Assembly: GCA_020637815.1 (NCBI GenBank)
Contig: JACKJS010000001.1
Span: forward strand, 1,116,001 to 1,180,000
DNA: 64,000 nucleotides
Direction: 5' to 3'
Origin: Hyphomicrobiaceae bacterium
GTDB taxonomy: Bacteria > Pseudomonadota > Alphaproteobacteria > Rhizobiales > Methyloligellaceae
The notes under the pieces were generated by a model. The model was not told the DNA's origin, did no database searches, and saw only the letters and a program-made list of their open reading frames with translations. This document shows positions 46,901 to 55,263 of this stretch, piece after piece; the stretch's first letter is position 1, and each line of letters opens with the position of its first letter. A program made the position numbers and the translations under genes.

Positions 46901-49900
46901 CCGCACCGGCCAGTCCGCCGGCACCGCCGGCGCCGCCATCGGCGCCCGAACCGCCGGCGACACCACCCGCGCAAAAGAACTCGGAGGCCCCGGGGTAGCA
47001 CCCACCCCTGCCGCCCGTGCCACCGTCGCCGCCCGTGCCACCGTCGCCGCCTGCCCCACCGGCTCCGCCCGTCGCGGAAGCGCCTAAGCCTCCCGCACCG
47101 CCCAGACCGGCACCACCGGCGTTGAGCACATAGATCCCATGTGAGCCGTCACCCGTCGTGGCGATACGGGCCGCATTCTCGATGGTGACGACAGCACCGG
47201 AGCCGCCAAGACCGATACCGCCGGCACCGCCGGCGCCGCCTGTGCCCGTACGGCCCATGCCGCCCACGCCGCCCACCGCGGCTGAACCGCCCGCGCCGCC
47301 CGCGCCGGCCGGACCCTGGCCATTAGGGGTCCTGCCGTACCAAGTCGAGCCGCCTCCGTGATATCCGGCCGACGCCACGCCGCCTGCGCCTCCTGCGCCG
47401 CTGCTGCCACCCGCACCACCCGCGCCACCGGTCGCGGACCCACCCATGCCGCCGGCGCCGCCGGAGCCGGTTCCGCCAGTGCTCGTCGTGAAGATCCCGT
47501 GGGACATTTCGCCTGTGGTGGTGATGCTGGCCTCGTTGCGGACGGTGGTGGTCCCCCCGGCTCCGCCCCGACCCTCGCCGCCAGCACCTCCTCTGCCGCC
47601 GCGGCGTGACGCGCCATCGCCGCCGGAACCGCTGGCGGCTCCCGCGCGTCCACTGCCCATGTTGTTTCGAACATTGGAGTTAAAGGGTGCCGGAAAGCTG
47701 TTGAAGGACCGGCTGTACCCACCGGCGGCGCCCGCGCCGCCCGTGCCGCCGGTTGCACCTGCACCACCGGTGCCCCCCGTCGAGGCCCCGCCCGCGCCGC
47801 CAACGCCGCCGGTTCCGGCGCCGCCCTCGTTGCGCACGGAAATTCCATGCGACTTATCGCCGGTCGTGGTGATGTCGGCCGCACCAACGATGGTGATGCC
47901 CGCACCGGCGCCGCCCAAACCTTTGCCGCCGCCGCCACCGGCACCGCCCACACCCGCAGCACCCGCCCCGCCGCTGCCGCTGTTGGCGCCGTATCCGCCG
48001 TCACCGCCTTGGCCGCCCGTGCCCCATTGAAAATGTTGGTCGGGAGGATCGCCGCCAAAGCCGCCGACGCCGCCCGTCCCGCCGCCGCCGCCGGCGCCCC
48101 CGGCCCCGCCGATTCCTCCGACCGCCTCACCGCCGGCGCTGCCGATGCCGCCCGTGCCGCTGCCGCCGGTGCCATGCGTGTAGATGCCGTGAGACCCATC
48201 GCCCGCCGTGGTGATCTTGGCAGAATTCGTGATGGTGATGCCGCCGCCGGAACCTCCGAGACCCGCACCGCCCGCGCCGCCGGTGCCGCCCGTGCTTGCG
48301 CCGCCGGCACCCCCGGCACCACCAATGCCGCCGTTGCCGCCGGCGGATCCATTACCCGCGATATATTTGTAGTTCCCGCCACCCTCGCCGCCTGCGCCGC
48401 CCGCACCGCCCACACCGCCCGCACCGCCGGTGCCGCCCGTGGCCGTCGCGCCGATGCCGCCGATGCCCCCCGAAGCGGCGCCGCCCACGGTCCGCACGAA
48501 GATGCCGTGCGCCGTGTCGCCCGTCGTGGTGATGCTGGCGAAATTGTAGACGTCGACGGTTCCGCCCGTGCCTCCGAGGCCTTGCCCCCCGGTGCCGCCG
48601 GTGCCGCCCCGACTGAGTCCACCAGCAGCACCCGTGCCGCCGTCGGCCCCGTTACCGCCTATGCCGCCATTGCCGCCATAGGCGTAGGCGGATGCCTCGC
48701 CCACGCCGCCGGCACCACCGGCACCGCCCGCGCCGCCAGCCCCGCCCGTGCCGCCCGTGGCTTGCCCGCCCGAGCCGCCCACGCCGCCCGCGCCGACGCC
48801 GCCAAAGCCGCTGGCGTAAATCCCGTGGGAGGTCTCGCCCGTCGTGGTGATCTTGGCCTCGTTGCGGACGGTGATGGCCGCTCCGGCCCCGCCCTGGCCT
48901 TTGCCTCCGGCGCCGCCGTTCCCGGCCACGCCCATGCCGCCCGCACCGCCAGTCAGTCCCACGCCGCCGGAGCCGCCGAGGGCGCCGTTGCCCCCCGTCT
49001 CGGTGAGGCGATAGCATTTGCCGTTGTAGATCTGGGCACAGGGGGCCATCTCGCCACCCTCGCCGCCTGCGCCGCCCGCACCGCCCGCTCCGCCCACGCC
49101 GCCGGCGCCGCCCACGGCAGTCCCGCCAAGACCGCCTGCGCCGCCGCTGCCGGTATTGCCGGTGCTCGTCGCGAAAATCCCGTGAGAGGTTTCTCCCGTC
49201 GTGGTGATGGTGGCCACGTTGCGCACGGTGATCGCGCCGCCGGCTCCGCCCTGGCCCTGGCCCCCGGTACCGCCGGTCCCGCCGGTCCCCGTACCGCCAT
49301 CTCCGCCTATGGCACCGCTGCCGCCGTCGCCACCTGGACCGCCTTCACCGGTTGACGGGATTCCGGCATATCCGCCTCGACCACCTGCACCGCCATAGCC
49401 GCCAAGACCGCCGGCGCCCCCCTGGCCGCCCGAAGCGTCCCCGCCGGCGCCGGCGTCGCCGCCCCCGCCACTTCCGCCGAGGCTGGTTGCGAAAACCCCA
49501 TGGGACGTGTCGCCCGTCGTCGTGATCTTGGCCGCGTTAAAGACGTTGATGGCCCCACCGGCCTCGCCCAGCGCTCCGCCTCCGGCACCACCGGCACCAC
49601 CCGTACCGCTCCCGGCCGCGGCGCCTGGAGTCCCGTCGGAGCCTGCGCCGCCCGGATAGCCGGGGCCACCGCTCGGGCCGGTACAATCTTTTGGAAATGG
49701 TGGCGCTCCGCACCCGGTGCTGCCCTGAGCCCCGGGCGCGCCATTCGCGCCGCCGCCGCCATTGCCTCCCGGAAGTCCCGTCCCAACGCCACCTGCCGCG
49801 CCGAGCGTTCCCACGACATCACCGCCGATGGTGATCGTCGCGATGCCCCGGCCATTGGTGGCGCTCAGCGGTGCATTGTTCGTGAGGTCGATGAAGTTCG

Positions 49901-50198
49901 CTTGCCCGAGCGTCGAGATGAAAATGCAGTCGCCATTGAAGATGCAGGCGTCGAGGTTGTTGACGACGACGGGGCTGGTTTGGCCTGGCAGGTTGACGGC
50001 TTGCTGTGCTTGCGCGGGCGCCGCCGCCGGCACGCTCAACAGCAACAAGGTCGAAGCCAGCGCAGTCCCAGCCAGCAAGATGTGGCGATTGGTGGTAGAG
50101 CCCCTTCGCACAGCCATATGTTGCGAATGCGCTTGGCGTGCCTCGGCCTGCCGAACACCGGATCTGGACGCAATACAATCAGGCCCGATACAGAGCAT
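43986..50198 (-). CDS. Giant glycine-rich autotransporter (PGRS-like passenger)
   Basis: From the ATG at 50198 (GGGGG about 10 nt upstream) the product is about 2070 residues. A long signal region ends near APAQAQ; the passenger follows, then a beta-barrel of about 290 residues ending RVVW. The passenger has about 12 repeats, each a short coil such as ITVRNEAKITTTGETSHGIYA followed by 40-110 residues of GGAGG/GGTGG sequence. The coil motif is the same as in the autotransporter at 32991-36143, and the C-terminal half is paralogous (FNNRGLISMIDGGIGD, WFDRTADLRVLL, AYATYLKGGLFVDTLF, GPFVEPLATIAVTW). Some Gly-rich inserts carry exactly two cysteines. Gly codons make the DNA highly repetitive and GC-rich. 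It probably forms a long fibrous surface protein. Confidence 0.88.
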   Translation of the reverse strand: MLCIGPDCIASRSGVRQAEARQAHSQHMAVRRGSTTNRHILLAGTALASTLLLLSVPAAAPAQAQQAVNLPGQTSPVVVNNLDACIFNGDCIFISTLGQANFIDLTNNAPLSATNGRGIATITIGGDVVGTLGAAGGVGTGLPGGNGGGGANGAPGAQGSTGCGAPPFPKDCTGPSGGPGYPGGAGSDGTPGAAAGSGTGGAGGAGGGALGEAGGAINVFNAAKITTTGDTSHGVFATSLGGSGGGGDAGAGGDASGGQGGAGGLGGYGGAGGRGGYAGIPSTGEGGPGGDGGSGAIGGDGGTGTGGTGGTGGQGQGGAGGAITVRNVATITTTGETSHGIFATSTGNTGSGGAGGLGGTAVGGAGGVGGAGGAGGAGGEGGEMAPCAQIYNGKCYRLTETGGNGALGGSGGVGLTGGAGGMGVAGNGGAGGKGQGGAGAAITVRNEAKITTTGETSHGIYASGFGGVGAGGVGGSGGQATGGTGGAGGAGGAGGAGGVGEASAYAYGGNGGIGGNGADGGTGAAGGLSRGGTGGTGGQGLGGTGGTVDVYNFASITTTGDTAHGIFVRTVGGAASGGIGGIGATATGGTGGAGGVGGAGGAGGEGGGNYKYIAGNGSAGGNGGIGGAGGAGGASTGGTGGAGGAGLGGSGGGITITNSAKITTAGDGSHGIYTHGTGGSGTGGIGSAGGEAVGGIGGAGGAGGGGGTGGVGGFGGDPPDQHFQWGTGGQGGDGGYGANSGSGGAGAAGVGGAGGGGGKGLGGAGAGITIVGAADITTTGDKSHGISVRNEGGAGTGGVGGAGGASTGGTGGAGATGGTGGAGAAGGYSRSFNSFPAPFNSNVRNNMGSGRAGAASGSGGDGASRRGGRGGAGGEGRGGAGGTTTVRNEASITTTGEMSHGIFTTSTGGTGSGGAGGMGGSATGGAGGAGGSSGAGGAGGVASAGYHGGGSTWYGRTPNGQGPAGAGGAGGSAAVGGVGGMGRTGTGGAGGAGGIGLGGSGAVVTIENAARIATTGDGSHGIYVLNAGGAGLGGAGGLGASATGGAGGAGGDGGTGGDGGTGGRGGCYPGASEFFCAGGVAGGSGADGGAGGAGGLAGAGANAGTGAAGYGGAGGAAGQGRGGSGGDISIANALSITTTGETSHGIYARSVGGSGSGGIGATGGAGVGGAGGAGGSGGAGGNGGVGGLSGLSQYDNSGGAGGGGGTGGNASLGGDAGRGVGGNGGSGGSGFGGSGGTITIANAGTIVTTGETSHGIYAVSVGGSGIGGAGGTGGAGTGGSGGSGGDGGNGGNAGNGGQSYGGSGRKGYGGAGGNGGNGGNGANGGLGGAGFAGNGGVGGSGFGGDAGDVTVTNSGTIKTSGVGADGIRILTKSGAGAGGTGGNGGAGSGGAGGAPGAAGTYGAAGAGGVGSEKNGDYNGAPGANGDAGGGGSAGQAGSGLSGAAARAGFGRGGKGGAITVDNAGHVEASGAAVHAEAVGPVGANPIRITNSGTLLGGTKGIFASGPTHTHIVNSGYLSASSLFAIDTVGAATTIDNSGTMVGFIDLTGRDDLFVNRAGGVFATKLTSTFGDGNDLFSNQAGGTVLAALDPSKSESSSFQYLDRFNNRGLISMIDGGIGDIFTIANTPGGKGLQFDGGGQLGVDAQLGGPGSKADQFIVEGDVSGRTTVVVNDTNAGPGTFNPEGIKVVTVTGKTPTGNEFQLAEPIDAGFFNYDLFFTPTGSGYWSLKSSPGGGGYLLPQLLTAQQDIWHQSADTWFDRTADLRVLLNGGGAPTAYGAGGNDLGDAPSGVLTPAVWARGSGNWLSRDGSAKSTAFGRTYTFNLDRELQTMDFQVGLDMGKRNVLSDGDALVFGALGGFVQADLDYDGLVREFNFSGGQVGAYATYLKGGLFVDTLFNAHLYELNPGGTPGFPNTLSASALGVRTDTGYRFGSFTGGPFVEPLATIAVTWANIENFSLGGNTVTFDADPNVRGRLGFRVGTTMEAWEGTMMEPFVIGSVWGNLSDNNQATLVSTGTTFHFDDRLQDVWGEVSGGVNFFTLSANTSVFAKVDVSFGDDLTGVGGRAGMRVVW

Positions 50199-51095
50199 CT
50201 GATACCCCCGTTTCAGTTTAGATGAATCCAGGTTGGGGGTGGTGATATCTTGGCCACATCCGTGCAACGAATGCGCGGGCCCGAGTAGAGGAGCCCTTTG
50301 AGCTGTTCCTCTAGGAGTTTTGTACCAACAAATATGTCGTCGATAATTAGTGCTTCGCTCTTAAACGCCGCGACAAAGAAATGGAACGGGGCCGTATCGC
50401 GCACTTTTGAACGAAGATAAAGACAGCCACAGCATTTGGCTATTTCGTTGCAGGCATTCGCCGTAAAGACGCATCGAACAGTGACTATCTGGCGGTATTT
50501 CCCAAGATTCGACGATCCGGCGACTTCGATGTCCTATGATTTCGTGTTCTCGATCGCTCAAACGCCCAAAAGTCTAAGCATTTCAGATTGCGATGAGGGG
50601 TCGATCAATCCAGCCAAAATTGACGGCAGAAAATGCTAGATATCGGATCCGCTAGCGCCGATGCACAGCAACTAAGTCTTCAGCACATCGCAAACCAATA
50701 GCGTCGCTTAGAAGGATGCTTCGTTCTCACCCAACAGAGACGGACGCCCGCACAAATTGGTCCCACTGAACCGCTCTGTTGCGCCAATCGAGCAGCAACC
50801 CGAGCTGATAAAGAATGAATTATGTGATGCTAGCCAATTCGTGAAAGCATTGCGTCGTGCAGACGTGTGACCCGCGAAACTGCCATACGGAGAACCGCCC
50901 CACTCGCCGCTCAGGCCCGCGTCTCTATGCTCTCTCGAGGCAAAACCGCCGCCACATCGCAGCGTAATTCCGCACTTCTTGGGGACGGCTTGGGTGACGT
51001 TTGGAGAGAGCGGGAAATGCCACGACTACGTGGCTGTGCCGGCAGTCCTCGGCGAAAGTGTCTCCGCTTTCCAATTCTCTGATCTGCGGAAAGTT

Positions 51096-51224
51096 ACAGG
51101 GAATCTCGCCTCGTCTTGCACCACCCTGCCCGCTGAAGCCGATTTTTCCCAGTTTACGTCAACCGATTACAGCAAGATTCCCTACACAGCGGATCAGGGA
51201 ATTTTTCAGACAAAACAGGGAATT
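51096..51224. repeat. Spaced CAGGGAAT direct repeats
   Basis: CAGGGAAT occurs at about 51097, 51195 and 51216, and its complement TTCCCT at 51178-51183. Similar spaced AGGGAAT arrays are a recurrent motif I associate with mobile or recombinase-linked intergenic DNA in alphaproteobacteria; this copy looks degenerate. Confidence 0.45.
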
Positions 51225-51321
51225 CCAGAGCGGAAACACGGACCTTTCCTGCGAGAGCAGGCAGGTGGTTCAGAGGACCGTGCCGTGGTCACCTTAGGTT
51301 GGTTGTAGCCGCGCTAATCAT

Positions 51322-51390
51322 GTCTGCTCTGAGGCTGTAGCCGACGTTTCCAATCAGCCCGCAGATGTCCGCTTCTGACCCACAGCAGAC
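51322..51390. repeat. Bipartite REP-like element, copy 1
   Basis: Two 24-nt imperfect palindromes, 51322-51345 (GTCTGCT...AGCCGAC) and 51367-51390 (GTCCGCT...AGCAGAC), separated by 21 nt. Consensus is GTCCGCT, 10 nt, AGCGGAC. Confidence 0.65.
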
Positions 51391-51683
51391 GTGCGCATTG
51401 TCCAACCAGCCTGTACGAGGATGACCTTTAGAGCGGCCAGGATCCTCAAGGCCAACGGTCAGGGATAACGAGAAGCTGCCTAAAACAGGTTGGCAGCCCT
51501 GTCATGTACTTCGGTCGATCGAGAGCGAAGCCCGAAAGTGGACAAGGCTTCGGCGGCGACCTCACGCTTGCAGTGCCTTCGACGTAGGTCTGGGCCCATT
51601 GCTGGCGATTGGGCTACGACGATGGCGCTTTGGAAAAGACAACCGCTCCGAACAAATAGTAAGAATTTTGGTACGCGAAGCGG

Positions 51684-52436
51684 TCAACAAACGGCTGCCA
51701 AATACTCCTCCAGCGTGCATCCCAATCTCGCCTGTATTCTGTTACGCACATACTCGCCATGTAATCTGGTGTAGATATTTTCTTCGCCATGCGCAAAAAA
51801 TACGATTATCCGATCCCTAACTGAACAGTTCTGGCTTCGATGATATAGAGAGCAATGAAATAGTATAAGATCACCGGCCTCTACATTGCATGTTTTGATT
51901 AATTCATCTGAGAACTGCGGATCGTTTTTATTTCTATGGCTTCCTGGAATGACCTGCAGGGCGGTTTTTTCATCATGGTCTTCTAGATATAGTGCCGAAC
52001 GGTAGACATTATAATCATTGTGCACAAAATCTTTCGTGGCGTCAGTTGCAAATGGGCGTATTTCGTTGTCGCGATGCCACAATGGAGTACCCGTTCCGCC
52101 GAAATTCCAATGAATATCCGAATGAAAAGCCTCAGTGAACTGAGATGTTGGGAATGTATCTTCTAAAAGATCTTTTAATATTTCCGGTTTGACCATATTT
52201 CTAAGGTTTCCCAATCTCGGATCGAATAGTCCAAGCGGATGCGCTCCTCTGTCGTGACGCGCTTGGGTGCCGGGGGGATCATATTTATAGTCGTGAATGA
52301 GCGCATTATTGCTTTCAAAAAAATCGACCACGATGCTACGAATATTACGGACTTGATCGCGGTCAGCAAATCTCTCGAAAACAAAATAGCCGTTATCTAA
52401 TAGCGAATTTTGTATTGTACGCCTGAATTCGGTCAT
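51684..52436 (-). CDS. Phytanoyl-CoA dioxygenase-like Fe(II)/2-oxoglutarate oxygenase
   Basis: This 250-residue double-stranded beta-helix protein has the metal triad HxD in PLWHRDNEIRPF (about 119-130), a distal His in FHCSLYHRSQN and an Arg (SVRDR) for 2-oxoglutarate. FVHNDYNVYRSALYLEDHD and LQVIPGSHRNKNDPQF also fit PhyH-type enzymes, which hydroxylate lipids, amino acids or natural products. The gene is strikingly AT-rich against its GC-rich neighbours, so it is probably acquired. No strong ribosome site precedes the ATG. The next gene upstream, 89 nt away on the same strand, is the DUF1647-like gene. Confidence 0.82.
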   Translation of the reverse strand: MTEFRRTIQNSLLDNGYFVFERFADRDQVRNIRSIVVDFFESNNALIHDYKYDPPGTQARHDRGAHPLGLFDPRLGNLRNMVKPEILKDLLEDTFPTSQFTEAFHSDIHWNFGGTGTPLWHRDNEIRPFATDATKDFVHNDYNVYRSALYLEDHDEKTALQVIPGSHRNKNDPQFSDELIKTCNVEAGDLILFHCSLYHRSQNCSVRDRIIVFFAHGEENIYTRLHGEYVRNRIQARLGCTLEEYLAAVC

Positions 52437-52525
52437 GGAATATCAGCCAATTATTCTGCAATATTTTATTTGAACTGCCCTGCAGCCGAAATATTCTGTT
52501 GTGAAGACTATAGGCTCGGCGTGCG

Positions 52526-53377
52526 TTACAGTGTTGGCCAGCCCGTCTGCTTATCTTGATGATTGTAGAATCCCAGTTTGGTCGGCGCCAGCAGAGGTAC
52601 CATTCCGGCGCGGTAGGCCAATAGTGTCAGCAGAGCTTGGTCTTGTCGGTGATTGGCCCGGTTCGAGCCGGCCGGGGCGATGCACTCCTTGATCGCACTA
52701 TAACTGGCCCAGTCATCGAGTAGCCTCCTGGCCTTGGGGCGTCTTGTGTCGAACGCCACCGCTCCAGCCGTCAGAGTCCAATTCCAGTATCGCCAGTCCG
52801 GCGGCAACTGGAAGAATTCCAGCATGCCCGGATGAATCCAATCCCCGAAGTACCAGTAGCCGACTGCCGAGTAGAAACCGTTGTAGGCGACCGCGGCCCG
52901 CAGGTTGTCGAGGTGCTCGACAATGATATGACCAGCGTCCATCCAGCAAATTACATGGCCGGGGCGCTCATCGGCGACCTTCTTTATGATTGTTGGCTTC
53001 CAAGCATACTGCCCGTGATTCTTGGTGATATCGAAATATGACGGGTGGGCGCTAAATTCGAACTTTCGGAGAGGGAAGTGCGACGAAATTCGATCGCGAT
53101 GGGCGCGCGAAAGGCCCAGATCGTAGACAACGACCGCGCTATGCGGCTCCTGATCGAGCGCGCTTCTCAGGAAGCGCAGGAGCGGCTCTCCGTGATTGTC
53201 GCTCGCACCCGTTACCAATGTAAGAGGAGCATGGTCGACCACGCGCTTCAAACAAGCTATTCGGACGTCGTTTATCGTGCGCCTTAGCCAGCTATCTTGG
53301 TCCCGCTTCCGGACCCACCTTTCATCGCCGAAGGTTCGCTGCGCGGTGTCGATCTTCATTTTCCGACCGGTTACCAA
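52526..53377 (-). CDS. DUF1647-like putative glycosyltransferase
   Basis: The 283-residue protein starts at TTG 53377, supported by GGGGAGGAAGA immediately upstream (internal ATG at 53359 has none). LTLVTGASDNHGEPLLRFLRS, VVVYDLGLSRAHR, YAWKPTIIKK and VICWMDAGHIIV match the DUF1647 family of GT-A-like proteins; CWMDAG may be the DxD-like metal site. It has no membrane segment and may glycosylate a surface glycan or protein. It is next to an AT-rich oxygenase gene and may form a two-gene unit with it. Confidence 0.72.
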   Translation of the reverse strand: MVTGRKMKIDTAQRTFGDERWVRKRDQDSWLRRTINDVRIACLKRVVDHAPLTLVTGASDNHGEPLLRFLRSALDQEPHSAVVVYDLGLSRAHRDRISSHFPLRKFEFSAHPSYFDITKNHGQYAWKPTIIKKVADERPGHVICWMDAGHIIVEHLDNLRAAVAYNGFYSAVGYWYFGDWIHPGMLEFFQLPPDWRYWNWTLTAGAVAFDTRRPKARRLLDDWASYSAIKECIAPAGSNRANHRQDQALLTLLAYRAGMVPLLAPTKLGFYNHQDKQTGWPTL

Positions 53378-53480
53378 TCTTCCTCCCCAAGTCTAGTGCA
53401 GCGATGGGTTGGCTCTCGCAAGACCAATTCAGCAAATCCGCGATATGCTTCAAAACAGACGTCCCTTATCCTTAGATAAT

Positions 53481-53549
53481 GTCGCCTAATGGCACGGAGC
53501 GGACAAAGCCTTGGGTGGCTTCTAGGTCCGCTTCTGACGAAAAGTGGAC
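53481..53549. repeat. Bipartite REP-like element, copy 2
   Basis: Palindromic halves lie at 53481-53504 (ending ACGGAGCGGAC) and 53526-53549 (GTCCGCT...AGTGGAC), 21 nt apart; the spacer itself pairs AAGCC with GGCTT. Bases 53491-53538 match 55915-55962 at 45 of 48 positions in the same orientation. Confidence 0.75.
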
Positions 53550-53602
53550 AAACGGAGGAACCGGTAGGACACCGCCTCTCAGTCTGCCAATGGTTGACCC
53601 AT

Positions 53603-55210
53603 CTAATCGTGCGGCGTCAGCGCGGCCTCCTCGGGGATCTCCGGTTTCCGGTTCGGAAACTTCTCGATCAGCGCCATATGGCTTTTCACGAGGTTCTGGA
53701 ACGGGGTGACGGTCCAGAGATAGGGGTACATGGAACAGTATTTCTCACCGGGGTCGCGCTGAATGTTGCACATGGTAAGGCCCGGCAAGCCGCCATGGCC
53801 CGGCCCTTCGATCAGCGCCTTGATGTTCCGCCAGCGAACCGCCGCCAGTGCAGAGCCGCTGTAGTAGAACATGTAATCCCGGCGCGTGTGGCCTTCGCCC
53901 AGAAGCAACAGCGCCGTTTGATCCACGCCATCGACAATGCGGTCCGACGGGATCTTGTCGAGCGCGCCGCCAATCCGCGCCGCCGTCGTGTAAAGATCGG
54001 TCAGGTGGATCATATCGACAGGGTCGGAACCTGCCTCGATCATGCCGGGCCACCACGCCATCGCGGGCACGCGTATGCCGCCTTCGGTAACGGAGCCCTT
54101 GCCGCCCTTCAGCCAGGAATAGCCGGAGGTCGGCCAGAACGCGTACATGGGACCGTTGTCGCTCCACCACACGACGAGCGTGTTCTCGGCGATGCCTTCT
54201 TTCCTCAGCGTGTCGAGCAGACGTGCGACATGCGCGTTGTGCATGGCCATGAAAGAGGCTTGTGCGTTCTGTTGATCGACAAACGGTGCGTTCTTGTATT
54301 CCTCGGACCCGGAGACCTGCTGGGCAAAGCTGGCCCAATAGATAAAGAACGGCTTGTCGCCCTTGGCCTCTTTTTCGATGTAGTCGACGATCTGGTTGAT
54401 GGATTCGTTCTCGAACGCCTCCTGGCGCTTCTCGCCGAGGATGCCGGCGACGCCCTCGATCGGCTTGCGCCCCTTGCCCTTCTCGCCGACATAGCCGGCG
54501 ACGTCGAGATCGATCCCGGTGGCGTCTTTGTATTTGTCCTTACCCGGATAGTCGTACCAAGCCGGCGTGACCGGCTGCGGCATGTTCCGTTCGTAGAAAT
54601 TGGAGGCGGTCGGCCAGCCGTCGGCCGCGCCGTTGAACAGACCGTAGTAGGCGTAGTCGTAGCCTTGGTTCTCTGGCGCATGCTCCGGCAGGTCGCCCAT
54701 GTGCCACTTGCCCCACATGGCGGTGTCGTAGCCCGCGTCGGACAGAACCTCGGCGATGGTCACTTCCTCGGGAGCAAGACCCTCGGTTGCGCCCGGCCAT
54801 AAAACGGCGGTGAGACCTGTGCGGACAGGGTGACGCCCCGTGTTGATAGCGACGCGGCTCGGGGTGCAGGACGGCTCCGAATACGCGGACCAGAAGCGCA
54901 TACCTTCCGCTGCCATCCGGTCGAGTTCCGCGGACGGCGTGCCACGATGCTTGCCGCCGCCTTGCCAGCCGAGTTCGCCCCAGCCCACGTCGTCGGTGAG
55001 GATGTAGATGATGTTCGGCCGCTTACCGAACTTCTCCTTCAGCGCGGCAAGCTTCTCGTCGATCGTTTTGTCCTGCTCCGCCCAGGACGCTTCGTTCTTC
55101 GCCTTGAGCGCCTCGAACGGCGCATCCGGCTGCAATGCTGATGCAGGCCCCGGGAGCCCCAGGAGGACAGCGAGTAGCCCGTAGAGAAAGCTGCGTTCGT
55201 AATTATTCAT
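53603..55210 (-). CDS. Secreted type I sulfatase
   Basis: From the ATG at 55210, with GGGAGGAG 7 nt upstream, this is a 535-residue sulfatase with a Sec signal (about 1-26, ending PASALQ). The metal site IYILTDDVGWGELGW (68-82) and the formylglycine motif CTPSR (Cys115) are intact; TGRHPVRTGLT follows as usual, then WGKWHMGD and WWSDNGPMYAFW. A formylglycine-generating enzyme elsewhere would have to activate the cysteine. It hydrolyses sulfate esters in the periplasm; the substrate is unknown. The gene is divergent from a TetR gene that shares an operator, and both are bracketed by REP-like elements. Confidence 0.92.
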   Translation of the reverse strand: MNNYERSFLYGLLAVLLGLPGPASALQPDAPFEALKAKNEASWAEQDKTIDEKLAALKEKFGKRPNIIYILTDDVGWGELGWQGGGKHRGTPSAELDRMAAEGMRFWSAYSEPSCTPSRVAINTGRHPVRTGLTAVLWPGATEGLAPEEVTIAEVLSDAGYDTAMWGKWHMGDLPEHAPENQGYDYAYYGLFNGAADGWPTASNFYERNMPQPVTPAWYDYPGKDKYKDATGIDLDVAGYVGEKGKGRKPIEGVAGILGEKRQEAFENESINQIVDYIEKEAKGDKPFFIYWASFAQQVSGSEEYKNAPFVDQQNAQASFMAMHNAHVARLLDTLRKEGIAENTLVVWWSDNGPMYAFWPTSGYSWLKGGKGSVTEGGIRVPAMAWWPGMIEAGSDPVDMIHLTDLYTTAARIGGALDKIPSDRIVDGVDQTALLLLGEGHTRRDYMFYYSGSALAAVRWRNIKALIEGPGHGGLPGLTMCNIQRDPGEKYCSMYPYLWTVTPFQNLVKSHMALIEKFPNRKPEIPEEAALTPHD

Positions 55211-55263
55211 GACAACTCCTCCCTTTCGGCCTGGGCGGCACTTGCAACAGGCCATCCTTCGTT

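Larger units (their letters stand above)
50199..51683. other. 1.5 kb gene-poor accessory stretch
   Basis: No convincing gene was found in either strand. The left 400 nt are AT-richer than the surroundings. Recognisable pieces are a set of CAGGGAAT repeats (51096-51224) and a REP-like pair (51322-51390). The remainder looks like decayed sequence. The promoter of the giant autotransporter gene should be at the left end. Confidence 0.5.

Noticed and set aside
44145..49355. Long plus-strand open frames of several hundred codons opposite the giant autotransporter
   Set aside because: They are Ala/Pro/Arg-rich mirror images of the Gly-rich repeats in the real minus-strand gene; GC-rich glycine codons create open antisense frames. 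No motif or ribosome site supports them.
46000..49400. Regularly repeated DNA resembling a CRISPR or minisatellite array
   Set aside because: The repeats are coding, imperfect and variable in length; they translate to GGAGG-type protein repeats within one uninterrupted frame.
50268..51683. Several frames of 60-110 codons in the gene-poor stretch
   Set aside because: None has a ribosome site, domain or neighbour-like codon usage, and they overlap repeat elements.
52650..52690. A tRNA-like GGTTCGAGCC T-loop motif
   Set aside because: No matching acceptor, D-arm or anticodon arm can be folded around it, and it lies inside the DUF1647 gene.
53489..54802. 437-codon plus-strand frame opposite the sulfatase gene
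   Set aside because: The minus strand has the intact sulfatase with metal and formylglycine motifs; the plus frame is a shadow.
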